Shown: in pieces, positions 36,056 to 47,869 of the stretch
How positions within the stretch are numbered: the first letter of the stretch is position 1
Layout: each line of letters opens with the position of its first letter
From: Sphagnum compactum
Lineage: Eukaryota > Bryophyta > Sphagnopsida > Sphagnales
Reading direction: 5' to 3'
NCBI GenBank assembly: GCA_965153455.1
Contig: OZ234493.1
Span: forward strand, 24,604,213-24,668,212
Length of the DNA: 64,000 bases
Made by a program: the position numbers and the translations under genes
The notes under the pieces: generated by a model
Seen by the model: only the letters and a program-made list of their open reading frames with translations
The model's database searches: none
Told to the model about the DNA's origin: nothing

Positions 36056-39000
36056 TTAAAGGTAGCTCCAGGGACGAGAGTTGTAAAACCCCATCCAGTC
36101 AATTCTAGCATGGCCCTTTCTGATGTCAAGAAATGGCACTAACTTCTTCATCTCAGCCAACTCTGAGCGAGATGATGCAAAAAGGGCTCGGGAGATGGCC
36201 AACACACGAAGGCTTGTTCCGTGGGCCTGATGCAAAGGAAGACACAATGACATACATCTTTCAGCCATCAGGGTGACAATCACCAATCAAGTGTCGAGGT
36301 GAGCCCAGTTCAACTACAATTACTGGGTTAAACCTACATGCAATGCAGCAAATGTGATTGATCAAACCTATCACACCTTTCTATAGCATTTTCTCTTTCT
36401 ATGGTCTGATGGGTGTAGGAGCAGCATCCTATACAAAGACTGACCTGTATAAACTGAAGCATTCCATACAGACCAGCTGATGAAATTTGAGGGCAGGCCA
36501 ATAGGTCAAGGAACAGCAATGAGTGTCCAAGACGGGGAAGGAGTACTGCCACAGCATCATCTGTCCAGCAGCGGCATCCCATGAGCTGCAACACCTGCAG
36601 CTCCCTGCAGTGAAAGGCCAGTGCCCTGACCTACCCAATACTCAATCAGACATAGTGAAAAACCTCCACACAAAAATTCGTTACGACATTTCTGGAGCAC
36701 AGATGAGAGACTACTACAAAACTGGCTGGCAGTAATAGTCAACATAACAGTAAGATCAAGCCATATCTATGAGATTGCAGAGAAAACCCACAATTACACT
36801 TTGAAAGTAACTGTTATGTCAGTTCCAGCCAAAACAAACCAAACACAACAAGAATGAGCATGGTCACAATATTGTAAGTGTCATTCTCAAAGTATCAGAC
36901 TATCACCTTCATCACAGATGGCAGTGACTAGCTGCCATTACTACCCAGTGACTTCATCAGCTCCTGAGTGGTGGGTGTAGTTCTTTGGGCAAACAATTCT
37001 ACACAAATCTGCATTCTGAGTTTCTGTCACATTTCCAAAACTGATAGGAAGACTCAGTTGCGACATTGATTAACACTCAGGAGACATAGCTAATACAAGA
37101 AGTCAACAGTATCCTCATTTAAACTGCAACAAGCTTGTGGGGTTAAGCTTCATTTCATTTCTGCTTGTCCCTGTGACAGCAAAGACCAAGCCATCTATAT
37201 CATCATCACACACCATTTCATAAAATGTTCCATGTTCCACAACATGTCTATGAGTCAAGTTTTAGCAGTCTATGTATACCATAGCCAAAGTAGATTCCCA
37301 CTGTTAGGTCTTAAACCTAAGCCCTAGCCTTATTGATTGTCACCAAAACAGAATGGACATAAACACACATTCACTGCATGGCTTACCCCAAATATCTACT
37401 CCTTTTTACAGAATGAAGATTGGCAAAAAGGAAGAGGTGACATACCGAGCAGAGGTGATAGTTACTTTGTCACAACCTTCTAAACTCAAGACATGAAGCT
37501 TAGGGCAGCCTTGAGCCAGAGAAGAGACTCCAAAGTCCGTCACTTGAGACTGTGCTGGCAATTGCAGTCTGGGTCCATGGCCCTGCCATGCACATCATGC
37601 TTTTACCAGATCAATTCCTTCCTGTTCATTATCCCTACCGAATCCCATCAGAGAATGTCCATAGTGTAGGATGACAGCATCCCTTCCAACTCAGCTTCTG
37701 GTGGATTGATATTGTGGATTCCATAATGATAAAGCAGTACCTGAAAAAAAAATTTGGAAAGATGTGGGCAATGGCCACCAAGCTCAAAGAGGATTCGATC
37801 TGTGGCTGCAGGCAGCGCCAAGTCTTCCAGCTTCTTAAGCTGCTGGACTAATCTTACTATCACTGACTCCTCCAGCTGCAGGATTCTCCAGCCCCCGGCT
37901 CTCTTTGAGCTCAATTTAAAAGATACAGACTCGTAAAGAATTACTGCAAGGCTGCTGCATGCTTGGCACCTACTGGTAACATCAAAGAAACATGCAGAAG
38001 TGCAAAGTGGTTCACACCTTTGTAAGAACATATGTCTGGGCATAGGAGTGTGACAAGTCGAGGCACTTGAGATTGAAGCACAATGTATGTATGATATACC
38101 AGCTGCTATTAAACAATCCATGGGCATGCAGCTGCTGCAGCTGCTGTCCTCTAGCCCTTAGCAAATGTGCTCCAGGTTCAGATTCCCAAGCGAATGACTG
38201 CTTTGTGGACTTGTACAAGCGAAGCGATACCAGTGAATTGGGTATTCTCTCTGAAAGACTATTGCAGTTGAATACCTTGGTCTTGTTCAGTGGAATTGTG
38301 TCTTGTTCATCATTGTTCTCCAGAAGTGCAGATATAAGAGACAACTCACACAAGGACAAGCAGGATTGGAATATGCACCCAACATGATGCCAGCCTAGTG
38401 TGTTGCTATTGAGGTTGAGTGAGACAAGGCCATGGCAAGCCTGCAAGAGCCCATCTAAAGCACCAGGACTCCCAAATATATCCAAGGCAAGCTTTTGCAA
38501 GCTCTGGCAATGCTTTTGCAGGGTCTCAATAAAGTCGTCCCAAGATGAAATATCAGCAGTGTTTGAGACTGTGCCATTCTGTGGTAGGTTTAGTAGGACT
38601 AGTGTAGTGAGGTGACTGGGAAGTTTTTTAGAGATCCTTGCATAATCTGCAACTGTAAATTGTGGACATGAAACCACTTCCAGATGATGCAAATGTGGCA
38701 ACTCCATACATGTCTCTTCCAGAGCCTTGCCGTTCAGTTGCTTTAGTCTGGAAATGGACAAGAGCAAAGATGCAGGATGGCTCAGTCTCAATTACTCGTT
38801 CAAAAACATCAACAACCCATGTTGAAACCTGATGCTACACTTTTCCCAGGTTGAAACAATAATGCAGAACACCCTGAGAGGAAAGAAATCAATATCTACA
38901 ATAATTTCTTTCTATCCTCACAACAGTATACAAGACCTTACCCATGTAATTGAATTGTCACCAGAGTGGAGGCATGCTGCTTGGCAAGCTTCAAAATGTG

Positions 39001-39787
39001 TCCCTCTGTCTATAGCAAAAATACACTGCTTTAGCCAATTTCAAATTTTGTGACAAGCTTGTGCAAAGAAAAAGACCCCAAAAAATACACAGATTCACAT
39101 TATGACAATCTCAACTCTACATTACAATTTGCAGCAACAATGTATCAAATGCCCTCAGGTAACATAGTTTGCCATACCACAGCCATAGCCTGGTGCATAT
39201 ACAAAAAGGAGTTTGAATGTAAACCTAGAGATAGATTTGTATACATGAGAGCTGGATTGGCCGAGCAGACAATTCATAGATGATGAAGCAAATACAGCCG
39301 ACAGCATATAGTCCGAAGGACGAAGATATAGAGGAAGGAAGGTACCATATCTCCCCAGGGATTATAGGTGGGAGTCCAAAGTGGGGGCACCAGTTCATAA
39401 ACCTGCAAAAACACAAAGAAAAAACACCTACAAGTTTCAACAACAATGGATGCAAGGCAGATCCAAGCTCTTTCGAGTGCAAATTTGCTTATTGGCTGCG
39501 ATAATAGCGAAAAACAAGAAGCAGACAAAACCTTGGCTCTCTCTCCTTTTCCTCCTGAACAACTTCACATGATGCCTAACATAACTCCAGATCCAACAAC
39601 ACCACCACGACGTCGTGCAGGGTTGGTATATGCGGGCTGGGGTTTAGGAAAAACAAAAGCATCATACCAGGCGGCTTTCACACAATCGTCTCCAGCGACG
39701 GCAAACAAGAGCTACTGCGTGCAGCAGATATCTCGTTGGTAGGTGTCGTAGAACCTCCAGCAAAGTATCATCTGCCAAACACGCCAT
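36056..39787 (-). CDS. F-box/leucine-rich-repeat protein, 8 exons, 554 aa
   Basis: It probably acts as the substrate-recognition subunit of an SCF ubiquitin ligase. Exons in order are 39787-39668, 39402-39346, 39009-38942, 38747-38016, 37972-37741, 37549-37446, 36625-36445 and 36226-36056; all phases agree and the stop is TAA/TGA-type at 36056. Residues 1-40 are an F-box (MACLADDTLLEVLRHLPTRY, then VCRRWRRLCESRL). The remainder is LRR: HASTLVTIQLHGLKQLNGKA, LHHLEVVSCPQFTVADYA, GVSSLAQGCPKLHVLSLEGC, ALAFHCRELQVLQLMGC and LLFLDLLACPQISSAGLYGM are good amino-acid/cysteine-containing repeats. An in-frame ATG at 39886 would add 33 Ser-rich residues encoded by a CTG/CAG run. The exon 4 donor (GTGAAC at 38015) is non-ideal; GTGTGA two bases upstream would shift the phase. 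The hormone-receptor type of F-box was not recognised; the substrate is unknown. Confidence 0.85.
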
Positions 39788-39899
39788 TATGCTACGCTGT
39801 TCGCCAATCTCCTCCCGATTTTTGCTGCTGCTGCTGCTGCTACTGCCGCTGCTATTACTACAATTATTGCTGCTTCCGCGTGCCATGGCCTCCTTGAAG

Positions 39900-41130
39900 A
39901 GATTGCAATTGCGCGCAACGAAAACTCCCGGGAAAAAAAAACCAGACGCTAAACAGCCCAGTGCAGCAAAGTTAAGGAGAGCTTGGAAGTCTTGAGCACT
40001 GGGCACATGCCGCTCCATTCGCCTGCCGTTATCGTGGAAGGCGGTAGACGGCGAGCCCCCGAGCTCCCAGCGTTTTTTTTTTTTCCTTTTCCCAATTTTA
40101 CTCATCAAATAATAATCAGACAAATATTTATTTGAGTTGTGGATACTTAATAATGAATTAAACTGATTAATTAAGATAATTATGGCGAAAGGCCTTTAGT
40201 TGTAACATATGAGTGCCAAAGGACAAGTAGTCATTGAATGTTTAAAGTGGCACTTTTCATCTTAAAGTCATTAAGGACAAGTCATAAAAGGCAAGCCGTA
40301 TATAATGTTGAAGTGTTATATAATGAATGATTAGAATAGACATGAAACCATTTGATTATTTGAATTTATACCTAGATTAAAATCGTTTTTATGGATTATT
40401 ATTAAAGAATAAATTTTAATAGGTAGGCAAGTAATAGGTTTAAGTATGTCACAACGTTAACATTGGGTTCACGACTTAATGTGAAATGCAAGGGCCTATG
40501 AAGTCGAAAGTGTGTTTAGGTGTGAAACACATTGTCCCAAATGCGGAGAGTGCAAGGGATGAAGCCCAATGACTCCCAAATGCATTTTCACTTTGAGAGT
40601 TGCACTCATGCGAAAGTTACGAATGTTCAAAACCTTTGTTGGAAAAGCAAACAAGCATCAAATTGAGCCCCCAAGACACCATTAGAAAGATTTTGAAATG
40701 TAGATGATTAAAGTACTCTCGCATTATTCATTTAAACCTGATTTGCATGTGTTATGATCAAAAGAAAAGGTGGGAGTCAAATTGGAAATTTGATTCCCAA
40801 CCACAAATCCCTTAAAAGCAAAGGTCAAATGAGATCCGATTGGAATGTGTTATACATCGTTCATAAAATATTTTCAAGGATTATAAAATATTGTCCTTAC
40901 ACTCTCAAAAGAAATTTGATTTGAAAAAGATATGAACATTCAAAATTTTGAGACAATAAGAGTCCAAATTTTGGGATTCCCACTTGGGAATCCCGAGGAA
41001 AAATGACATTTGGATGTAGTCCCCACGGAGAGGCACAAAGTATATGGGGGGAATGGTGCCTCTTCCCAAAGGTCGTGTAAAGCTTGTGCTTGAGATTGTC
41101 CCTTTTACGTCTATCGCATCGCTTCCATTG
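39900..41130. other. F-box gene upstream region, then spacer; no gene recognised
   Basis: 39886-40080 reads open on the minus strand in frame with the F-box (MERHVPSAQDFQ and a hydrophobic run) and may be 5' UTR or an N-terminal extension. A poly-T/A tract lies at about 40073-40085. Beyond 40130 the DNA is AT-rich with no gene. Confidence 0.45.
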
Positions 41131-41141
41131 GATTTGCATTA

Positions 41142-41539
41142 TCGTAGTGCCACGAAAGGTTCGGGCGAGCTGTAACGATCAATTTAATTAATCTTGAGGA
41201 AATTTTTTGGAAAATGTCCATCAGTGCTGCAGGAAATGCATTGTTTTCAAGGGAAAGGTCTAGTAATCTGCCAAAAAGGTCCATTACAGGTCCAAGCCAA
41301 TTTCCATTTTTTTTTGTTTTGATGTTGCAAGCACACATGTGCAACATTCTGAGCATACAGGCATTTATCTGCCAAAGGACTGGCATACAGCATACAGGCA
41401 GAGCTTTTTTTGGCACCAAAAGGTCCGATTTTGGGGGAAAACGTTCGTTACAGAAGTCCAAAAGTCATTTATTTGCCCAATAAAGGATCGTTTCGGCCTC
41501 CAACCCGAATTCATTAACGAACTTTTTGTGGCACTACGG
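41142..41539. mobile_element. MITE, 398 bp, with terminal inverted repeats and TA target duplication
   Basis: The left end reads TCGTAGTGCCACGAAAGGTT. The right end, reverse-complemented, reads CCGTAGTGCCACAAAAAGTT. They match at about 17 of 20 positions. Both are flanked by TA (41140-41141 and 41540-41541), the duplication used by Tc1/mariner-type elements. The termini do not look like the classical Stowaway CTCCCTCC start. Open frames on both strands inside it (for example 41111-41461) have no recognisable transposase and are probably incidental. Confidence 0.75.
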
Positions 41540-41739
41540 TAGCCCTCTTTTTTTTGTTGTGCAAATTGATCTCATCTTGAACTTTCGCTTGTGAATTCGT
41601 CCTAGTCCCATTCTGGAACTCCAGCACGCCCTCCTACCCCTGAAGTGTTGCGAGCTACAAAGCGTGTTCCAATTCTCTTCTTATTTCGTTGTTTCACTCT
41701 AGGACCCACCTTTGGGTCTCTTGAAGAGTTTGGGAGCGC

Positions 41740-42480
41740 ATCAAGGTAGGTCAAAAAAGGCAAATAGGTAGGTAGTACATAACCTATATGAGCTTACTTA
41801 CATAACCTATGTAACTACCTTAGTCTAGCCTACTTACCTTAGCCTTTTAGAAATGCACATAGGTTGCAAGTACTAAGACTTGAACTTTCACCTTCACAAT
41901 GACAAACCAAATCTTTACCAATGGACTACAACATCAAAAGGTATCCATATTTGGTTAAGTTTTTTATTTCACATATTTATTTCATATCGTTACGAGACTA
42001 TGAGGTATCTAGCAAGTGGTAGGATGATAGGTAAAAGGTGGGTAGGTTATGGGAGATAGGAAATAAAAGGTAGGTAGGTACAAGTAGGTAGGTTGATGAG
42101 GTAGGTAGGTGGGTGAATGAGTGGGCAAGTAAATGTATAAGTGGGTGGCTAAGTAAATAGGTAAGTAGGTGGGTCATGTGTGGGTGGGTAGGCAAATAGG
42201 TAGGTAGGTGGGTGGGTAGGTAAATAAATAGGTAGGTGGTTTGGTGGGTTAAACTATGAGAAAAATGGGTGTTTTGATGGTTCAAGATTATGACACATGC
42301 CACAATAAGTTTTTTTGTCACATGGCATATTAATTAAAATTTGAAAAATAAAATAAAATAATAAATTTATTTTAATAGCTAGGTAGGTTGATACATAACC
42401 ATAGGTAGGTAGGTTGGTAGGTCCTAAGACCTACATTACATACCTATTTATTTACTTGCTTACATAAGTAGGTACAAAAA
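41740..42480 (+). repeat. Degenerate (GGTA)n / TAGGTAGGTGGG array
   Basis: Runs of TAGGTAGG, GTGGGTGGG, AAGTAAAT and AGGTACATAACC dominate, densest at 42050-42240 and 42375-42420, with CCTA-strand words at 41775-41840 and 42420-42500. On the minus strand it reads as a spurious Tyr/Leu/Pro/Thr repeat. It looks like a tetranucleotide microsatellite that decayed and inverted in part. Confidence 0.8.
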
Positions 42481-42799
42481 TAGGACTTATTTACTTACAT
42501 AAGTAGGCAAGTAGCTAAGAAAATACAAAACTAAATGAATTAAATAATAGTCTTGTAAAAATATAGTTTTAATTTTATGTTTTGTTTTTTAAAAAAATTG
42601 AATTCATCTCAAAATGACATGTGCATTTCAGTGTGAAAACATAAGAATTTATTTTTATTTGTATAATTTTGATATGGGATTCAAAAACAAAGCATATGGG
42701 TTAAATCTTTTAATTGTCTATTAGTTACAAATTGAGTTATAACAACATAAAATTTTCTCAATGCTTTGTGTTTATTTTCATTTTGCAAATCATACAATT

Positions 42800-43390
42800 A
42801 AATTAGTAATTAACTGATATTTATATGTGTGAATTAATTATCTAAAATAGTGATTGAGATTAGTTAATTATCAAAATAATTTATCTGATTTTATTTGAAA
42901 TAATTATCTGAAAATTAAATTTTTGAATTAAATATGTGATAGTTAGTTATCTTGATTGATTATTTGAATCAATTAACCATTGAGTTAATTATCTAAATAA
43001 ATTCGATTGATTCATTTAATTAAGATAATTAGTATCAAATAATTAATTATCTCAATTAACTAAGTAAAAACTTATTTGAGATAATAAGTCTAATTCATCT
43101 ATTTTGTTAGTAAGTTATTTCAAAAAATAAGTATTTTGTTTTAGATAATTTACTACTAAATGATTAATTATCAAAATTCACATAGTTACTCATTTATTAT
43201 CTGAAATTCAAAAAACAATTTGATTATTTGCATTAATTAACAAACTAGTTATTTGAGCCAAACTGATTTATAATCCATATTAATGGTTAATTATTCAGTT
43301 TAAGTAATTAGTTCATAATAATTAAATAAATTACATAATAATTAATAATTAATATTGAATAAATTATTGACAAATAATTCATCACTAAAA
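42800..43390. repeat. Degenerate TTAATTATCTGAAAT-like AT repeat
   Basis: The words TTAATTATC, AATTATCTGAA and GATTAATTA recur continuously at irregular short spacing. The extreme A+T composition with many ATTA/TAAT words would also fit a matrix-attachment-like region, but that is inference. Confidence 0.6.
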
Positions 43391-43399
43391 AATAAATAT

Positions 43400-46300
43400 G
43401 AATTTGGGTTTAAAACATCAAGATATAAATAGGCATATTCAAATGTACACCCGAATTGGATTTTTAATATAATGTCCAGTATGATTACAAAATTAGTCAC
43501 ATATGAATCATAGATTTAAGAATTTATTCTATTGTTGTAATTACAACCAAAAAAAAAACATATTATTCTTAATTAGAACTTTTTCACAAAATTTTACTTA
43601 TTAAAAAAAACATAAAAAAAATCTTCAAAGTCAAGGTTTTAAATTTTTCTTGAAACCATGGAGTTGAGATCAAATGATTTTTAAATGTTTATTAATAGAT
43701 TATGCTATGATAATGTTGATGACTATGATATTTCTACGAAGTTGTAAAATGTTCTTCAATTGAAGATGTACTTTTAATCATGGAATTTCAAAATTAATAA
43801 AAAAAGGTAAACTATTATCCAATAAAAGTTTTTGGAAAACATCCATAATATTATTGGTGTACAGTTATATAGAGGCATGACTATGAATCAATTACATGTT
43901 CATGGTTTTTATGACTTATTTAAGTTTTGAAGGCCAAATCATTTATATGTGATAATATTTGAAATAATTCAAAATGAGTGAAATCTTATGTGTTAATACT
44001 CTTAATCAATACTATATGTGATTTTAGTTTTTTTCCAAATTGTGTACATTATAATATGTTTTCATCTAATTACCAAAGATTGTGGTTTGTAGCCATTTTT
44101 TTGTGATAAACATTTAATACATATAACATTTTTTTGGTCTAGGAACCCCTTTTGAGTAATTTATTTTGAAATCATAGCCAACTAGGCCAAATTATTTTTT
44201 GTGTATACTGATCCCTTGGAAATTTCAAATCTCCCTTTTAAAAAAACTACTTATGCCTACTCATTGTTGGAATCCATCCTAAGTACATGTTGACCATCAA
44301 CTTTGATCTTTAATGATTATTAGATTTAATTATAATTATATTTAAATTAAACATGATTAAAAATCTAAAACATGTGAATTGTGGAAGCAATGTATTTCAC
44401 ACATGAAATTAAAAACATCGCAGTGCAAAAAAATTTGAATTCATGGTTTGAATCAAAATATTTGAATCTATGTAACATTTTACATTTGAAATCAATAGAA
44501 TTTAAATCTTCAATGTAATTTCCAACCTTTAACAAAAAATGTTTTATGAAATCATGTACATAATAGATGTATGTATAAGAAAACATTTGGTTGTCATTTA
44601 TTCAATGTACAATTTGTTTCATTTTATTTCTTTTCCCAATTTTCTAATGTAACATTGGTAGTGATCTACCAAAACAAGATTACGTGCCAATGGGCAAAAC
44701 CATTTTTAGAAAACTATTGAGACTATGGAAAAAAAGGTTGGAAATGTGGTGAAAGTTTTCACAAAAAGATTATTTTCTCAAAATTCTAGCAAATTTTTCA
44801 AGGAAATTTTTTTTTGCAACAAAATAATCCTTTTCATTTTTTTAAGTACAAATTTTGTGAAAGCTTTTGTTAGGAAAAATTAAACATTGATTCCATGTGC
44901 ATTTGTAGCTTCCCAAAATCATTGGGGAAGGTGTTTTCTTTCAAGTTTAAGGTATTAACGTTATAGATGTATTATAGAGCATCCTTAACAATGTTTAATG
45001 TGTGGCCTTGTAAACATATTTTTGCCACCTAAGTTTTACTTCCTTACTTTATTCCAACCCTACCAATAAAACTAAAAGTAGAGTCTATGAGTGCAAATTG
45101 ATGGGAGACTACAAATAACAACCCACTTGGACCAATCAAATTATCTAGATCTAACGAATCAACAACCAAGAGCAAGCAATAAACATGATTTGACTCTATT
45201 TATTAAACTTTTCCTAAAACCTTCCAAGATGCTAGAAGATGTGCAATTTTTCAAGGTCATAGTAGTCTTCAAATGAATGCATTGGATATTATGATTGTTG
45301 CACCTCATTCAAGATTTTTAATGTAAGGCCACATAAGGTAGACATGCCCAACACCACACCCATGCCTATGAATGAATGCTCCATTCAAGGGAGGGCCTCC
45401 AAGGAAACAACCCTAATTGTTTTGTTGCACAATTAACTACTTATGATTGAACATTTAATATGAAATTGATGTGTTCAATTTATTAAAAAAATGACCAAAA
45501 TATTGCCTTTTATGTTCACTAATGGGCATAAAATTGAAAGGGCATGAATAATTCTCACCCAATTTATGGTCTTGTAATGTTCATTAATGGGAGGTTTTGT
45601 GAACACATTAAAAGTAAAAATGATTATAAATCATGGACATGTGGGAAGGGGGCAAAGGTGGGGGTGTTTATGAGTGTTTGGTGTTGGGGCTATTGGGGTT
45701 CAATTTTTAAAAACCATTGGGTGCAAACATGATAACATGAGCCACACCTACCTACTTATGGGACTGATTTGAAGGAATAGTTTTTAGAATATTTAGGTAA
45801 TTTTTTTTAATATTAATATGTCAAGGTTTATGTAAAACATTTCAAGATATATGTAATTTACAAAAGTTTTGAAGTCTATTTATAAGTCTTTTAATGCTAA
45901 AAAAACATGTGTTAAAGTGTCTAATGAATTGTTTTAGAGCTTTCTATTCATTGGATATTTTTTAGATTAAATCACATTTTCCAATGATGTATTATCAACC
46001 TTATTATATAAAAAAATCTTATAATTTCAACACCAGATTAAATTACCATTTTCTAAATGTGAAAAATAAACACACATTACATTTGTTGTGACTTGTGTTA
46101 ATGTGATTGCACCCCATGGTACATTTGTGTAGTATTGGGGGGTTGGGTGTTCATTCAATCATGGTTTTGTCCCATGGGGTCATTTTTTAAAAACAATTTG
46201 AAAATTTTGCAACCAAAAACAATGGCCAAGGCAACATTAAATAATAATAAATAATGTAAATGAAAGGATGAGAAGAAGTTCAAAAAGGAAATTAAAATTT

Positions 46301-47280
46301 TGAATGTTGTTAAACATGCAACTCAAAGGTATATTGAAAAATAAGCAAGGGTAATGTTTATGCAAGCTTGGTCTCCAATTGCAATTAAGAAAACAAGAAA
46401 TTAGTTTCATAACAACTTTGTAGCAAGGCTGTGAGTTAACCCACTAGGGTACAAAGGTATCAATTTTGATGCCACTACATAAACTCAAAAGACTACTAAA
46501 GCAAAAACAAAGGCAAAAATGTAAGCTGTTGGATTTGTTCCAACAAAACACTTTGATGAAGGTCAAATGTCATCAATGTGAATAGGTGGTAGTTCACATC
46601 ATTGGTGCCAAATGTGGCATCCATAAAAATAATCAAGTTGTTGTGACCCAATTGGAGCATGGCCTAAAGTTGTGTAAATGTTTAGATCCTTATGGTGAAT
46701 GTGATTTAAATCCCATTAACCTCACCTACATTTTTGAAATAAAATACATCATCAAGATAGTGGGAACAAACCCATGATTAAATAGTAAATGTCGAATTCT
46801 TATGCAAGCACCAACTAATCCTTTTGTGCTTCCAATCCAAATAAACAATGTCCTAGAATCTAATGCACTCATCCCAAGTCATTTGCTATCCCACATTGGT
46901 TCGTGCCCACCAAATTTCCTTGTTCTTGTCATAGATTTGCTTCATTGTGTATCCCAACCCCAATTGTGTACATATAAAATCCTTTAATTTCTAGGACACA
47001 TGTGAAACATACAAAAACATCAGTGTTATGGATTCCGATTCACATGCACCATGGGCGGGATCTTGATTGGCTTGGGTGTGGGCCCAATGGTAGAAGGTGA
47101 TTTCAACCACATTGGACCATGTGTAAAACTTTTTGATGGAAAAGTAAGCCAAACAACCATGCTTTATTGACCTCATGTGGTTGGGGTCTCCACAATGGTG
47201 CTCTAGCCCATAACCACATTGATACATGCAAAACATAAATCCCATTGATTCAAATCAAAATACACAAGCACAATAAGAAG
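43400..47280. other. No gene recognised; AT-rich spacer
   Basis: Open frames at 44365-44586, 45091-45276, 45544-45732, 46586-46777 and 46991-47245 have no recognisable domain. GAGCATCCTTAACAATG at about 44979 faintly resembles the MITE terminus at 10942, but no partner end was found. Confidence 0.45.
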
Positions 47281-47289
47281 TCATGACTT

Positions 47290-47420
47290 TTCAAAATGTT
47301 CCATTTGACTAAAGTGTCTGCATTGACCAAAAGGATGTCCACTTTGACTAAAAGCATAAGGCATGAAAGACACATGGTTCTTTTGATTGATTTTTTGACT
47401 AAAGTGACCATTTTGACCAA
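47290..47420 (+). repeat. Short degenerate TTTGACTAAAGTG repeat
   Basis: TTTGACTAAA(G/A) occurs about four times, with TTGACCAA(A/G) variants between them. It shares its word with the larger array at 14080-14600. Confidence 0.5.
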
Positions 47421-47514
47421 GTGCTAAATCATACATTTAATCAATAGAAATTTTTTTTCTAAATGATCTATCAAAATGTCCATGGTGTAGTCAAATTGGC
47501 CATATTAATTTAGT

Positions 47515-47690
47515 TACCCGACCTATTTGTTATGCCTATTAAGCTACCTACCTATCCATTTACCAAAATATGTCCTACCTACATCCTATCTACATACCTA
47601 CTTATCTATTTATCTACCTACATACCTATATATACCTACCTACTTACTTACCTACCTATTTATATACCTACATGCCTATATATACTTAAT
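47515..47690 (-). repeat. Degenerate (TACC)n array, reverse orientation of the 42-kb array
   Basis: CTACCTACC, ACTTACTTACC and ATACCTACAT words run through the stretch. On the minus strand it is the same TAGG/GGTA type as 41740-42480. Confidence 0.8.
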
Positions 47691-47739
47691 TATTTTTTTG
47701 AATAAACAATAGAAATAAGGGGGTTAATTAGAACCATCA

Positions 47740-47860
47740 CCAAGGGATGACCATAAAAAATAGGCTCCCATCATTAAACCAACAAATTAAAAAAAGATGA
47801 CCATCACCAAGGCAAACGCAATGAACACATGTTTAAAAAAAAATGACCATCAACACATCA
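47740..47860 (+). repeat. Short copy of the ATGACCATCACCAAGG dispersed repeat
   Basis: GATGACCATCACCAAGGCAA and AAATGACCATCAACACATCA occur here about every 50 bp, flanked by AACACATG/AAACAA words. The same phrase structure fills 50935-51410. Confidence 0.65.
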
Positions 47861-47869
47861 TGGAAACAA

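Noticed and set aside
41111-41461. 116-codon minus-strand open frame
   Set aside because: It lies almost wholly within the TIR-bounded MITE and shows no transposase or other domain.
41998-42321. Leu/Tyr/Pro/Thr-rich 107-codon protein on the minus strand
   Set aside because: It is the translation of the degenerate GGTA/TACC repeat array.
44975-45080. Second MITE starting GAGCATCCTTAACAATG
   Set aside because: Only one end resembles the terminus at 10942; no matching inverted end or target duplication was found.
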